NCBI GenBank assembly: GCA_035628055.1
Contig: DASPKO010000187.1
Coordinates: forward strand, 1-12,295
Direction of reading: 5' to 3'
DNA length: 12,295 nt
Origin: DASPKO01 sp035628055
GTDB taxonomy: Bacteria; Planctomycetota; Phycisphaerae; Phycisphaerales; UBA1924
Shown piece by piece: positions 1 to 8,142 of the stretch; the first letter of the stretch is position 1; each line of letters starts with the position of its first letter. Made by a program: the position numbers and the translations under genes. The notes beneath the pieces were generated by a model that searched no databases, was not told the origin of the DNA, and saw only the letters and a list, made by a program, of their open reading frames with translations.

Positions 1-46
1 CCGCCCGAGATCGGGGCGCCGCGCCCGACACCGCCGGAGCCGAAAC

Positions 47-76
47 TTCAGCCGCTTCCGGGGCGACCGGTACACT
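47..76 (+). promoter_or_regulatory. weak candidate promoter for the S9A peptidase gene
   Basis: A TACACT hexamer at 71-76 matches the -10 consensus at four of six places. It stands 32 bases before the peptidase start codon. A poor -35-like TTCAGC lies at 47-52 with an 18-base spacer. The rest of 1-107 holds no recognisable gene. One forward frame is open through it, so the tail of an upstream gene cannot be excluded. The call rests on short matches only. Confidence 0.22.
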
Positions 77-107
77 CTCCCACGCGCCCTTCCGGAGACC
101 AAGCCCG

Positions 108-2510
108 ATGTCAACCGTGTCCCACCCGCGCCGCCTCCTGAGCCTCCTGGCGGCTCTGGCCGTCAGCACGCCCGTCCTCGCCCAGCACCCCCACGCCTAC
201 CCCCCCGCCGAGCGCGACGAGTCGGTGGTGGACACGTACCACGGCGTCAAGGTGCCCGACCCGTACCGCTGGCTGGAGGACCCGGACACGGCACGGGCCC
301 GGGAGTGGATCACGGCGCAGAACCAACTCACCGAGGGGTACCTCGCGAAGGTGCCCGAGCGCGAGGCGATCAAGCGCCGTCTCACCGAGCTGTGGAACTT
401 CGAGCGCTACGGCATCCCCGCCAAGGAGGGCGGCAAGTACTTCTTCACGCGGAACGACGGGCTCCAGAACCAGTCGCCCCTCTATGTCGCCGACTCGCTC
501 CGGACCCAGCCCCGCCTGCTCATCGACCCCAACGCCTGGTCGAAGGACGGCACCATGGCCCTGGCGGGCACGGCCCTCACCGAGGACGCCCGGCACCTGG
601 CCTTCGGCGTCGCCGATGCGGGCTCCGACTGGACGACCTGGAAGGTCCTCGACGTCGAGACCGGCAAGGAGCTCCCCGACGTGGTGAGCTGGGTCAAGTT
701 CTCGGGCGCCTCGTGGCTCAAGGATGGGAGCGGGTTCTTCTATTCCCGCTACGAGGAGCCCGAGGCGGGCAAGGCCCTGCGCGCCTCGAACTTCTATCAG
801 CAGGTCTACTTCCACCGCCTCGGCACCAAGCAGTCCGAGGACCGGCTGGTCTACCACCGCCCCGACGAGAAGGAGTGGGGGTTCGCCGCCGGCGTGACCG
901 ACGACGGGCGCTACGTCGTCATGCACGTGTGGAAGGGCACCGACACTCGCAACCGGTTCTTCTATCGCGACCTCGGGGCCTTCCCGATGTCCGCCGAAGC
1001 CACCGACACCGACAACCGCATCGCCCAGGCCGAGCGCGAAATCAAGCGGCGCGTCGAGGAGCTGGCGAGCCTTCCGGAGGACGGGGCCGACGCAACCGTC
1101 GCGGCCAAGCTGAACTCGATCATCACCTCGCAGCGACAGACGCGGGCCGCCCTGGTCGAGTCCGCGGGCCGGGTCTCCCACGGCTTCGTCGAGCTGCTCA
1201 ACGACTTCGACGCCGACTACACCTTCATCGGCAACGAGGGCCCGGTCTTCTTCTTCCGCACCGACCTCGACGCGCCCCGCGGCCGCGTCATCGCCATCGA
1301 CATCACCCGGCCCGAGCGCTCGGCCTGGAAGGAGATCATCCCGCAGGGCTCTGAGACCCTCACGGGCGTTTCCTTCGTGGGCGGCCGCCTCATCACCAGC
1401 TCGCTCGCCGACGCGAAGACCCAGGTGAGGGTGCACCGCACCGATGGCACCCTCGTCGGGCCGGTGGGGCTGCCGGGCATCGGCACCGCCTCCGGGTTCG
1501 GAGGCAAGCAGGACGACCCCGAGACCTTTTACTCCTTCACCAGCTACACGTCGCCCCCCACCATCTATCGCTTCGACGCCGCGACCGGCGAGTCCACCCT
1601 GTTCCGCAAGCCCAGCGTCCGCTTCAACCCGGACGACTACGAGACCACCCAGGTCTTCTACACATCGAAAGACGGCACCCGCGTCCCCATGTTCATCACC
1701 CACAGGAAGGGCCTGAAGCTCGATGGGTCGGCCCCCTGCCTCCTCTACGGCTATGGCGGCTTCAACATCCCGCTCACGCCCGGGTTCTCCGTCTCGAGCC
1801 TGGTCTGGCTCGAGATGGGCGGTGTCTACGCGGTCGCCAACCTGCGCGGGGGCGGGGAGTACGGCGAGCAGTGGCACAAGGGCGGCACCAAGACCAACAA
1901 GCAGAACGTCTTTGACGACTTCATCGCCGCGGCCGAGCACCTCATCGATCGGAAGTACACCTCGCGGCCCAAGCTCGCCATCCACGGCGGCTCGAACGGC
2001 GGCCTGCTCGTCGGGGCCTGCATGGTCCAGCGCCCCGACCTCTTCGGGGCCGCGCTCCCAGCCGTCGGCGTCCTGGACATGCTCCGCTTCGACGTCATGG
2101 GCACGATCGGGCACGCCTGGCGCAGCGACTATGGCTCGGCCAGCTCCGACGACCCCGCGGAGTTCCGGGCCCTCCTGGCCTACTCCCCCTACCACAACAT
2201 CCGCGTCGGGCCCTGCTACCCCGCCACCATGATCACCACCGGCGACCACGACGACCGCGTCGTGCCCGCCCACTCCTTCAAGTTTGCCGCGGCCCTCCAG
2301 CACGCCCAGGCCCAGGCCCGAGACTGCGACCACCCGGTCCTCATCCGAATCGAGACCCGGGCCGGGCACGGGGCCGGTAAGCCCACCGCGATGCAGATCG
2401 AGGAGCGGGCCGACATGTGGACCTTCCTGGTGCGCGCCCTGAACTTCAAGCCCACCATCTCCGGGGAGCCCTCGGCCGCGCCCGCGGCGGCCGCGGCGGC
2501 CGCGGATTAA
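108..2510 (+). CDS. secreted prolyl oligopeptidase (peptidase family S9A)
   Basis: This 800-residue serine peptidase should cut peptides after proline, outside the cytoplasm. Residues 1-25 form a signal peptide (RR, a hydrophobic run, then VLA before Q26). Residues 32-505 are the N-terminal S9 propeller region, beginning with the family motif DPYRWLED (51-58). Residues 506-780 are the alpha/beta-hydrolase domain. The triad is clear: S629 in HGGSNGG, D715 in TGDHDDRVVP with substrate-type R717, and H754 in RAGHGAGK. An insertion of about 65 residues (295-358), rich in charge and likely helical, splits a propeller blade between FFYRDLG and FVELLNDFD. It explains much of the length above the usual ~700. 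The C-terminus is an alanine-rich tail. GGAG lies 12 bases before the ATG. The family call is firm; the natural substrate is unknown. Confidence 0.95.
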   Translation: MSTVSHPRRLLSLLAALAVSTPVLAQHPHAYPPAERDESVVDTYHGVKVPDPYRWLEDPDTARAREWITAQNQLTEGYLAKVPEREAIKRRLTELWNFERYGIPAKEGGKYFFTRNDGLQNQSPLYVADSLRTQPRLLIDPNAWSKDGTMALAGTALTEDARHLAFGVADAGSDWTTWKVLDVETGKELPDVVSWVKFSGASWLKDGSGFFYSRYEEPEAGKALRASNFYQQVYFHRLGTKQSEDRLVYHRPDEKEWGFAAGVTDDGRYVVMHVWKGTDTRNRFFYRDLGAFPMSAEATDTDNRIAQAEREIKRRVEELASLPEDGADATVAAKLNSIITSQRQTRAALVESAGRVSHGFVELLNDFDADYTFIGNEGPVFFFRTDLDAPRGRVIAIDITRPERSAWKEIIPQGSETLTGVSFVGGRLITSSLADAKTQVRVHRTDGTLVGPVGLPGIGTASGFGGKQDDPETFYSFTSYTSPPTIYRFDAATGESTLFRKPSVRFNPDDYETTQVFYTSKDGTRVPMFITHRKGLKLDGSAPCLLYGYGGFNIPLTPGFSVSSLVWLEMGGVYAVANLRGGGEYGEQWHKGGTKTNKQNVFDDFIAAAEHLIDRKYTSRPKLAIHGGSNGGLLVGACMVQRPDLFGAALPAVGVLDMLRFDVMGTIGHAWRSDYGSASSDDPAEFRALLAYSPYHNIRVGPCYPATMITTGDHDDRVVPAHSFKFAAALQHAQAQARDCDHPVLIRIETRAGHGAGKPTAMQIEERADMWTFLVRALNFKPTISGEPSAAPAAAAAAAD

Positions 2511-2534
2511 AGATCGGGCACCGCGGATGCCGAC

Positions 2535-2565
2535 ACGGGCGGAATCCCATCGGGAGCCCGCCCGT
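2535..2565 (+). terminator. terminator-like hairpin after the S9A peptidase gene
   Basis: ACGGGCGG (2535-2542) pairs perfectly with CCGCCCGT (2558-2565). A nested TCCC/GGGA pair (2545-2548 with 2552-2555) lies inside the loop. It begins 24 bases after the peptidase stop codon. No U-run follows, so it may slow polymerase or protect the 3' end rather than act as a classical intrinsic terminator. Its position also argues against starting the next gene at the ATG at 2527. Confidence 0.5.
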
Positions 2566-2616
2566 ACCATCTGTGTGCGCGCCTTCCCCACGACCGCGCA
2601 CCCCGGAGCCGTTGCC

Positions 2617-5600
2617 ATGCGCCACGCGCCACGCCGCGCCGATTCCCTGCTTGACACGCTCGAGCCGCGCCTCCTGCTCGCCGCGGATCCGATCACGCCC
2701 GACCACCCGATCTGGTTCATCCCGCGCGGGGAGGCTGTCATCGATGGTCTGCTCAGCGAGGCGGACTGGGACTCGGCGTATCTCATCACGCGCACGCAGG
2801 CGACGCGCCCGGACAGCGCCATCGCCATCCGCCTGATGTTCAACGACTCGGGACTGTTCCTCTCGGCCGACGTGCAGGACCAGAACCTCTGGGCTGACGG
2901 CATCGGCGCGGGGGCCGGCAATCGCTGGGAGACCGACCAGGACGACTCGCTCGCCGTTTACTTCGACCCCGACAGCTCGCGCGACGAGTTCTTCGCCGCC
3001 ACCGACCGGGCCCTGGCCGTCAACATCGCCAACCCCTTCGAGCCCCTGACCGGCGCCGGGCCGGTGCGGCGCTGGAAGTTCGTGCAGGGGGACGGCGCCG
3101 GGGGCGCCCCCGACGTCCTCCCGGGCGGCGCCCTCCCCGGCGGGGCCGCCTATTTCACGACCCGCGCCGGCACGCCCAACGACAACTCCGACATCGACGC
3201 CGGCTGGGTCACCGAGATGTTCATCCCCTGGTCCGCGCTGGGCATGACCGCCGCCGGGCACGGCACCACCATCGGGATGAACTTCGACCTCATCCAGGAC
3301 AACGACGGCGGCACGCGGAACCTCTTCGACAACCGCGGCGGCCCCGAGCGCTTCACCCTCCCCCACTTCGTCGATGACCACGTCCAGGGCGCCCACTCCA
3401 GCTACAACTCCACGCAGGCCGGCATCCGCGGCCCGGTCAACTACGCCGTCGCGATGTTCATCGACTCGCGCGCCGGCGCCCGGCCCAACACCATCACCAA
3501 CCTCTCGATCTCCGGCGCCTCCCCGTTCGGCGGGCGGCTCGACTTCACCGCCCCCGCGGGCACGACCACCGGGCAGGGCCACGTCTGGCGCTACGAGATC
3601 CGTCACTCCGCGGCGCCGATCGTGACCGAGGCGCAGTGGCTCTCCGCCACCCCGCTGGCCAACTCGTACGTCCCCCGCCAGGCCGGTTTCCAGGAGAGCC
3701 TCCGGGTCGCCGGGCTCACACCTTCCACCACCTACAACTTCGCCGTCCGGGCGGTCGACTTCGCCGGCAACCTCGGCGCCCTCTCCAACTCGGTGACGCT
3801 CGTCACCGCCCCCGCCTCGGGCAACCCGGCGCGCATCATCCCGGCCCCCAACGGGTCGGGGCTCATCTTCGAGTCGGGCGAGCCCTTCGTCGCCATCGGC
3901 GATCACCTGGGCCTCTCCTGGGGATACACCCGTCAGCTCTTCACGGGCGACGTCTGGGACGTCCAGTCGGGCCTGTTCCACAACTTCTCGACCCACACCC
4001 CCGCCGAGGGGCCCTTCCCGATCTACTTCGACCTGCTCCAGGCCGCGGGCATCAACACCATGCGCGTCTACCTGGAGCTCCAGGGCGTGCACGCCGACAG
4101 CAACCCGAGCCTGCCCAACGGGACCTACTGGCTCGAGAACAACGCCGGGCAGTTCAACTCGAACATGCAGAGCTTCGTGCACAACGTCCTGCGCGAGGCC
4201 GGGATGCGCGGCATCAAGCTCATCTTCTCCCCGTTCGACACCTTCTCCTACGACGAGGCCTTCCAGATCGAGGGCCCCTGGGGAACGGACTTCGGGGGGC
4301 CCGTCGCGGGCACGCGCCTTTTCAACGGCGACCTGGTCCTCACGGACTTCTTCCAGGAGGCGACGCTCCAGCTCGCCAAGAACCGCATGGCGACGCTCGT
4401 CGGGTGGGTCAACGCCAGCCCGTTCGCCTCGAGCCTCCTGGGGTGGGAAGCGCTCTCGGAGTGGGACAGCACCGAGTGGGTCGCCAGCCCCGAGGGCGAC
4501 TTCGAGCCCGGCCGCGAGACCGAGATGCGCACCCGCGCCCGCTGGGTCGACCGCCTCGCGGACTACATCAAGACGATCGACCCCGATCACCTGGTGCTCA
4601 ACTCCACCATCGTGCGCGACCCGCGCGGTCCCCTGGCCCGCGAGATCTTCTACTCGCGCACCTTCGACGCCCTCACCCCTCACCTCTACACCAACTCGAG
4701 CGAGGAGCCCATCCACAACCCGCAGGCCGACCGCAAGGTCATGCCCGCGGTCGAGAACGCGATGTTCACCCAGTACTGGATGACCCATCGCCTGGACAAC
4801 CGGCCCATGCTCAACGGGGAGTGGGGCATGACCCGCGCCGACTGGCCGGGGGGACTCCCGCGGTACTCCGCCGCCTTCACCCAGCAGGAGGACGAGGCGA
4901 TCTTCCGCACGGTGATCTGGTCCGGGCTGGCCTCGGGCCAGTTCGGCACGGGGCTGCGCATCGCGGCCGACGAGCTCGCCACCCTGATGGGCCTCCCCAA
5001 CTACTTCCTGCTCACGCCGTTCATGCGGATCGCGCAGCGCACCGTCTCGGAGTTCATGCGCACGGGCCTGACCATCGACACCGCCAACTTCACCGCCCGG
5101 ACCCTGGCGGGCCAGATCGGCGCCACCGCCGCGGGCCACCGGCTGCACGCCTGGGGCGTCTCCGACGGGGAGCAGGGCCTCGCCTACGTGCTGCGCGACG
5201 GGAACGTGGCCCCCGCCCCGGTCACCCGGGCGCGCCTGGTCCTCCGCGGGCTCGCGGGCAACCGCCTCGTCGACGCCGAGATCTGGTCCGTCGCCGACGG
5301 CGAGACCACGCCCCTGGCCACCGTGAACGGGGTTTTCAGCCCCGCCGGCGAGCTGGTGCTGGATCTGCCCAGCTTCGCCGACGACCTGGCGATCAAGTTC
5401 CGCGCCCGCCCCGCGCCGGGCCAGACCCAGGGGATCGTTTCCATTACCGCCGGTTCGAACATCGTCACGTTCGCCCTGCGTCCCGACCGCCAGCCCATCG
5501 CGCAGGTCGTCAGCACCATCACCGGGGCCACCAGCACGCAGGACGTGGCGGCGGTCGCCAACTTCCGCGGCCGCGTCGTCGATTTCACGCCCTTCACGAC

Positions 5601-6528
5601 CGGCTCGGGGGCCACGCTCCAGACCCACCTCGCCCTCACCGACGAGCGCGGGCACCTCTGGCTCATCACCGGGAGCGCCGACTCGGGCGCCTGGCGGGCC
5701 GTCGACCTCACCGCGCTCATCGACGCGCCGGCCCTCACCGGCGACCTCACCACCTACCAGCCCTCCTGGGGGGCCATCCACATCGCCGGGCTCGACGCCC
5801 GCGGGCACGCCATCAACTACTGGATCGTCCCCGGCGTCACCCCGACCTGGCAGTTCAACGACCTCACCGAGCAGTTCGGCGGCACGCCCATGGCCGGGGG
5901 CCTGACCGGCTACGTCACCGGGTGGGACGGGCTCAACCTCGCCGGCGTGACCGCCGACGGCGAGGTCATCGTCTACTGGTGGTCGCCCTCCGTGCGCGAC
6001 GTGTTCGGCGAGGACAAGTGGCTCATCCAGAACATGACCTCCGACTTCGACGGCCCGCGCCTCCGCGGCCAGCTCGACGCCTACGTCACCCCCTGGGGCG
6101 GGCTGAATGTCGCCGGCATCGATGACCAGGGCCAGACCTGGGCCTACTGGTGGGCGCCCGGCCTCAACCCCGAGCCCAACCGCTGGCGGGTCACCAACCT
6201 CTCCGCCGAGGGCGGCGGGCCCACCATCGTCCAGGGCACCGAGGTCGCCGTCTCCACCGACGGGGGCATCAACGTCCTGGGCCTGGCCGCCAACAACAAG
6301 CTCAGCCTGCTGCGCTGGGTCCCCGGCGGCCAGTGGGGCAGCACCGACGTGACCGACGCCACCCAGGGCGTGAAGGCCGAGTTCCCGCTCGGCTCGGCCT
6401 CCGGCGGCAACCACCTCATCGTCGCCGCGCGAGGATTGCCCGCCGCCCGCAACCTCATCCTCTTCGATTTCGACATCCCCTCCGGCGCGTGGAACGCGAT
6501 CCCGACCGACATCGTCGTGCTGGGCTAG
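2617..6528 (+). CDS. secreted multidomain LEPRxLL protein with clan-A-like glycoside hydrolase domain
   Basis: This 1303-residue protein probably binds and cleaves an extracellular polysaccharide. The N-terminus has LEPRLLLA (15-22), the planctomycete LEPRxLL tag, in place of a classical signal peptide. Domains in order are: CBM9/DOMON-like beta-sandwich (about 31-265), fibronectin III-like (288-398), TIM-barrel hydrolase (about 405-800), beta-sandwich (815-935), then tandem propeller-type repeats (about 982-1303). In the barrel, LLGWEALSEWD offers E615 as acid/base and MLNGEWG offers E735 as nucleophile. The two are spaced as in GH5-like clan A enzymes, but S614 replaces the usual Asn before the acid/base. 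The start at 2617 was chosen over the ATG at 2527 because GGAG lies at 2603-2606, LEPR falls near the N-terminus, and the earlier start overlaps a hairpin. The exact GH family and substrate are unresolved. No C-terminal anchor is visible. Confidence 0.85.
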   Translation: MRHAPRRADSLLDTLEPRLLLAADPITPDHPIWFIPRGEAVIDGLLSEADWDSAYLITRTQATRPDSAIAIRLMFNDSGLFLSADVQDQNLWADGIGAGAGNRWETDQDDSLAVYFDPDSSRDEFFAATDRALAVNIANPFEPLTGAGPVRRWKFVQGDGAGGAPDVLPGGALPGGAAYFTTRAGTPNDNSDIDAGWVTEMFIPWSALGMTAAGHGTTIGMNFDLIQDNDGGTRNLFDNRGGPERFTLPHFVDDHVQGAHSSYNSTQAGIRGPVNYAVAMFIDSRAGARPNTITNLSISGASPFGGRLDFTAPAGTTTGQGHVWRYEIRHSAAPIVTEAQWLSATPLANSYVPRQAGFQESLRVAGLTPSTTYNFAVRAVDFAGNLGALSNSVTLVTAPASGNPARIIPAPNGSGLIFESGEPFVAIGDHLGLSWGYTRQLFTGDVWDVQSGLFHNFSTHTPAEGPFPIYFDLLQAAGINTMRVYLELQGVHADSNPSLPNGTYWLENNAGQFNSNMQSFVHNVLREAGMRGIKLIFSPFDTFSYDEAFQIEGPWGTDFGGPVAGTRLFNGDLVLTDFFQEATLQLAKNRMATLVGWVNASPFASSLLGWEALSEWDSTEWVASPEGDFEPGRETEMRTRARWVDRLADYIKTIDPDHLVLNSTIVRDPRGPLAREIFYSRTFDALTPHLYTNSSEEPIHNPQADRKVMPAVENAMFTQYWMTHRLDNRPMLNGEWGMTRADWPGGLPRYSAAFTQQEDEAIFRTVIWSGLASGQFGTGLRIAADELATLMGLPNYFLLTPFMRIAQRTVSEFMRTGLTIDTANFTARTLAGQIGATAAGHRLHAWGVSDGEQGLAYVLRDGNVAPAPVTRARLVLRGLAGNRLVDAEIWSVADGETTPLATVNGVFSPAGELVLDLPSFADDLAIKFRARPAPGQTQGIVSITAGSNIVTFALRPDRQPIAQVVSTITGATSTQDVAAVANFRGRVVDFTPFTTGSGATLQTHLALTDERGHLWLITGSADSGAWRAVDLTALIDAPALTGDLTTYQPSWGAIHIAGLDARGHAINYWIVPGVTPTWQFNDLTEQFGGTPMAGGLTGYVTGWDGLNLAGVTADGEVIVYWWSPSVRDVFGEDKWLIQNMTSDFDGPRLRGQLDAYVTPWGGLNVAGIDDQGQTWAYWWAPGLNPEPNRWRVTNLSAEGGGPTIVQGTEVAVSTDGGINVLGLAANNKLSLLRWVPGGQWGSTDVTDATQGVKAEFPLGSASGGNHLIVAARGLPAARNLILFDFDIPSGAWNAIPTDIVVLG
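5560..6525 (+). repeat. tandem propeller-type repeats in the C-terminal part of the LEPRxLL hydrolase
   Basis: Protein-level repeats of about 53-60 residues begin near residues 982, 1042, 1095, 1152, 1207 and 1260 of the hydrolase. The shared pattern is a W/G turn followed by a strand like GLNLAG or GLNVAG, then a short D-x-x-G turn, then YWW or similar, and a W before a threonine/asparagine-rich strand. The best pair is GYVTGWDGLNLAGV at 1098 and AYVTPWGGLNVAGI at 1155. Five or six clear units, possibly seven with 944-981, fit a beta-propeller. Propellers with this spacing are often sugar-binding or protein-binding, but the ligand here is unknown. The DNA repeats have diverged, so this is an old duplication. 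Confidence 0.65.
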
Positions 6529-6545
6529 CGCGCCGCGGCGCTTAG
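6525..6545. terminator. shared hairpin between convergent genes
   Basis: The 13-base gap between the hydrolase stop and the response-regulator stop contains the perfect 12-base palindrome GCGCCGCGGCGC (6530-6541). It can also fold with CTAGCGC (6525-6531) against GCGCTTAG (6538-6545), one base bulged, using both stop codons in the stem. A symmetrical hairpin here could end transcripts from both sides. No U-tract is present. Confidence 0.4.
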
Positions 6546-7219
6546 GCCGGCGGCGCGGCGTCGCGCACCCGGGCAGGCGGTGACGACCCGGCCTCTACCA
6601 CTTCCCGGGCGACCTCGACGAGCGGGCGCCGGCTGTCTCGCGCCAGGCGCTGCAGGCGGTCATGCGCCTCGGGCTCGCTCAGTCCCAGGGACTGGACCAT
6701 CTTCCACTTGGCCTGCTCGACGACCCGGCGGTTCGCCAGGTTCGCCTCGAGCTGCGCGATCCGGTCCAGGCGGTTGCCCGCGAGCGCCGCCTGGTGGAGC
6801 GCCACCGCGACGCCCACGCGCAGGTCTTCCAGGCTCACCGGCTTGATGAGGTAGCCGAACACCCCGCAGGTCGCCCCGTTGGCGCGGATCTGCTCGATGT
6901 AGCCCGCGTCCGCGTAGGCCGAGACGATCAGCGACGGGATGCCCAGCTCCGCCTGGAGCAGCCGCGCGACCTCGATCCCGGAAAAGCGCGGCATGCGCAC
7001 GTCGAGGATCGCCAGGTCGGGCCGCTGCGCCCGCCCCGCGGCGAGCGCCGCCTCGCCGTCCGCCGCCGTCGCGACGACCCGGTATCCCAGCTCGCCCAGC
7101 GCCCGCGCGAGCCCATCGACCACCAGCGCGTCATCATCCGCCACGACCAGGCGCGCCCCGGAGCCGGCGGGGTCGGCCCCGGCAAGTCCGGCGTGCTGTG
7201 GCGCGATCGATGGGGTCAT
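6542..7219 (-). CDS. REC-ANTAR response regulator (probable RNA-binding antiterminator)
   Basis: This 225-residue cytoplasmic regulator resembles the AmiR/NasT class, which bind RNA hairpins and let transcription pass terminators. The receiver domain (about 23-140) has the acidic patch D28-D29-D30, phospho-acceptor D73 in LAILDVRMP, S100 and K126 in LIKP. A coiled-coil linker (150-168) leads to an ANTAR domain (about 155-208) with EQAKWKMVQ and SEPEAHDRLQRLA, matching the family pattern of a conserved AK helix followed by SExEAxxxLR. The first 22 residues are unstructured. No strong Shine-Dalgarno precedes the ATG, so the start is less sure. It is the last gene of the minus-strand block, 155 bases after the SDR gene, and probably has its own promoter. 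No partner histidine kinase lies in the window. Confidence 0.9.
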   Translation of the reverse strand: MTPSIAPQHAGLAGADPAGSGARLVVADDDALVVDGLARALGELGYRVVATAADGEAALAAGRAQRPDLAILDVRMPRFSGIEVARLLQAELGIPSLIVSAYADAGYIEQIRANGATCGVFGYLIKPVSLEDLRVGVAVALHQAALAGNRLDRIAQLEANLANRRVVEQAKWKMVQSLGLSEPEAHDRLQRLARDSRRPLVEVAREVVEAGSSPPARVRDAAPPA

Positions 7220-7267
7220 CTGGTCGGCTTCGAAGGTGCGCCGCGTACCGAGCCCGGCGCGGGGCCA

Positions 7268-7296
7268 AGTGTAACCCGCCGCCGTTGCTCATCCAG
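7268..7296 (-). promoter_or_regulatory. candidate promoter for the REC-ANTAR gene
   Basis: Reading the minus strand, CTGGAT (7296-7291) and TACACT (7273-7268) stand 17 bases apart. They match the -35 and -10 consensus at three and four of six places. The start codon is 48 bases further on. The 155-base gap from the SDR gene makes a separate promoter reasonable. The match itself is weak. Confidence 0.3.
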
Positions 7297-7374
7297 CGGG
7301 CCCGGCTCCCCGCCCCCCGTCAATGGCGATGCCAAGGTCCGGGTTTATCTCCGCTTCCGCCGTGCCCGGGCTTT

Positions 7375-8142
7375 CTAACGAAGGCTCCGGCCCCCATCGA
7401 GCCGCACCACCTGGCCCGTCATGTACGTGGCATCCAGCGCGAGGAAGGCCACCAGCCGGGCCGCCTCCTCGGGCGTGCCCGCCCGGCCCAGCGGCACGCG
7501 ACGCAGGTATTGCGCCCGGGCATCCGCCCCGGCCTCGGGGCCTTCTTCCGGCCAGGCCACCACGCCCGGCGCCACCGCGTTGACGCGCACACGCGGGGCC
7601 AGCTCCCGGGCCAGCGACCGGGTCATCTCCAGCAGGGCCGCCTTCGACATGGCGTACGACAGATACCCCGGCCGCGGCAGCCCGTGCTCGGCGAGCGCGT
7701 GCAGGTCGGCCATCGCCACGATCGCGCCGCCACCCGGAACCGCGCTGCGCCCCAGCGCCTCGGCCAACCGCGCCGAGAGCAGCGCCGGCGCCAGCGCGTT
7801 GACGTGGTAGTCCGCTGCCAACCGCGGCCCTTCCAGCCCGGCCAGCGGCGAGGGCAGGTACGTCGAGGCGTTGTGCACCAGGACCGACAGGCCCGCCTCG
7901 CGCCCCATCGTGGCGGCCAGGGCCTCGACCTCGGCGGCGCTGGCGAGGTCGCACCGGAGCGCCCGCGCGCGGGACCCCGGCGCGACGGACTCGATCCGCA
8001 GCCGCGTTTGTTCGGCCTCGGCCGCGCTCTCCCGGTACGTGATCGTCACGTCGCAGCCGCGCCGCGCCAGCTCCAGCGCGATCGCCCGTCCCACGCGGCG
8101 CGCCCCCCCCGTGACCAGCGCCAGCGGACGCGGGCCGCTCAC
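7375..8142 (-). CDS. pteridine-reductase-like short-chain dehydrogenase (SDR)
   Basis: This 255-residue NAD(P)-dependent oxidoreductase has the Rossmann glycine motif TGGARRVG (11-18), the TGxxxRxG form typical of pteridine reductases (PTR1/FolM), and NAS (91-93). The catalytic pair Y163 and K167 is in YAMSK. Where most SDRs have the catalytic serine, the sequence reads VAMADLH with D146. PTR1 and FolM also use Asp there, though the Asp-to-Tyr gap is about four residues longer here. The C-terminus has VRLDGGRS. A role in reducing dihydropterins or another small carbonyl is inference; FabG-like activity is an alternative. The start is GTG, and its GTGA overlaps the stop of the upstream membrane-protein gene, so the two are likely translationally coupled. 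Eight G in a row on the coding strand (8110-8103) encode part of the glycine loop. Confidence 0.85.
   Translation of the reverse strand: MSGPRPLALVTGGARRVGRAIALELARRGCDVTITYRESAAEAEQTRLRIESVAPGSRARALRCDLASAAEVEALAATMGREAGLSVLVHNASTYLPSPLAGLEGPRLAADYHVNALAPALLSARLAEALGRSAVPGGGAIVAMADLHALAEHGLPRPGYLSYAMSKAALLEMTRSLARELAPRVRVNAVAPGVVAWPEEGPEAGADARAQYLRRVPLGRAGTPEEAARLVAFLALDATYMTGQVVRLDGGRSLR

Noticed and set aside
2527..2616. Earlier ATG for the LEPRxLL hydrolase
   Set aside because: It has no Shine-Dalgarno, its first codons overlap a hairpin, and it would put 30 unrelated residues before the LEPRxLL tag. ATG 2617 has GGAG ten bases upstream.
111..6414. Two very long open frames on the minus strand opposite the peptidase and hydrolase genes
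   Set aside because: They are antisense shadows caused by strong G/C third-position bias. Their translations are repetitive in G, V, A, R and E with no domain motifs, while the plus-strand products have clear families and catalytic residues.
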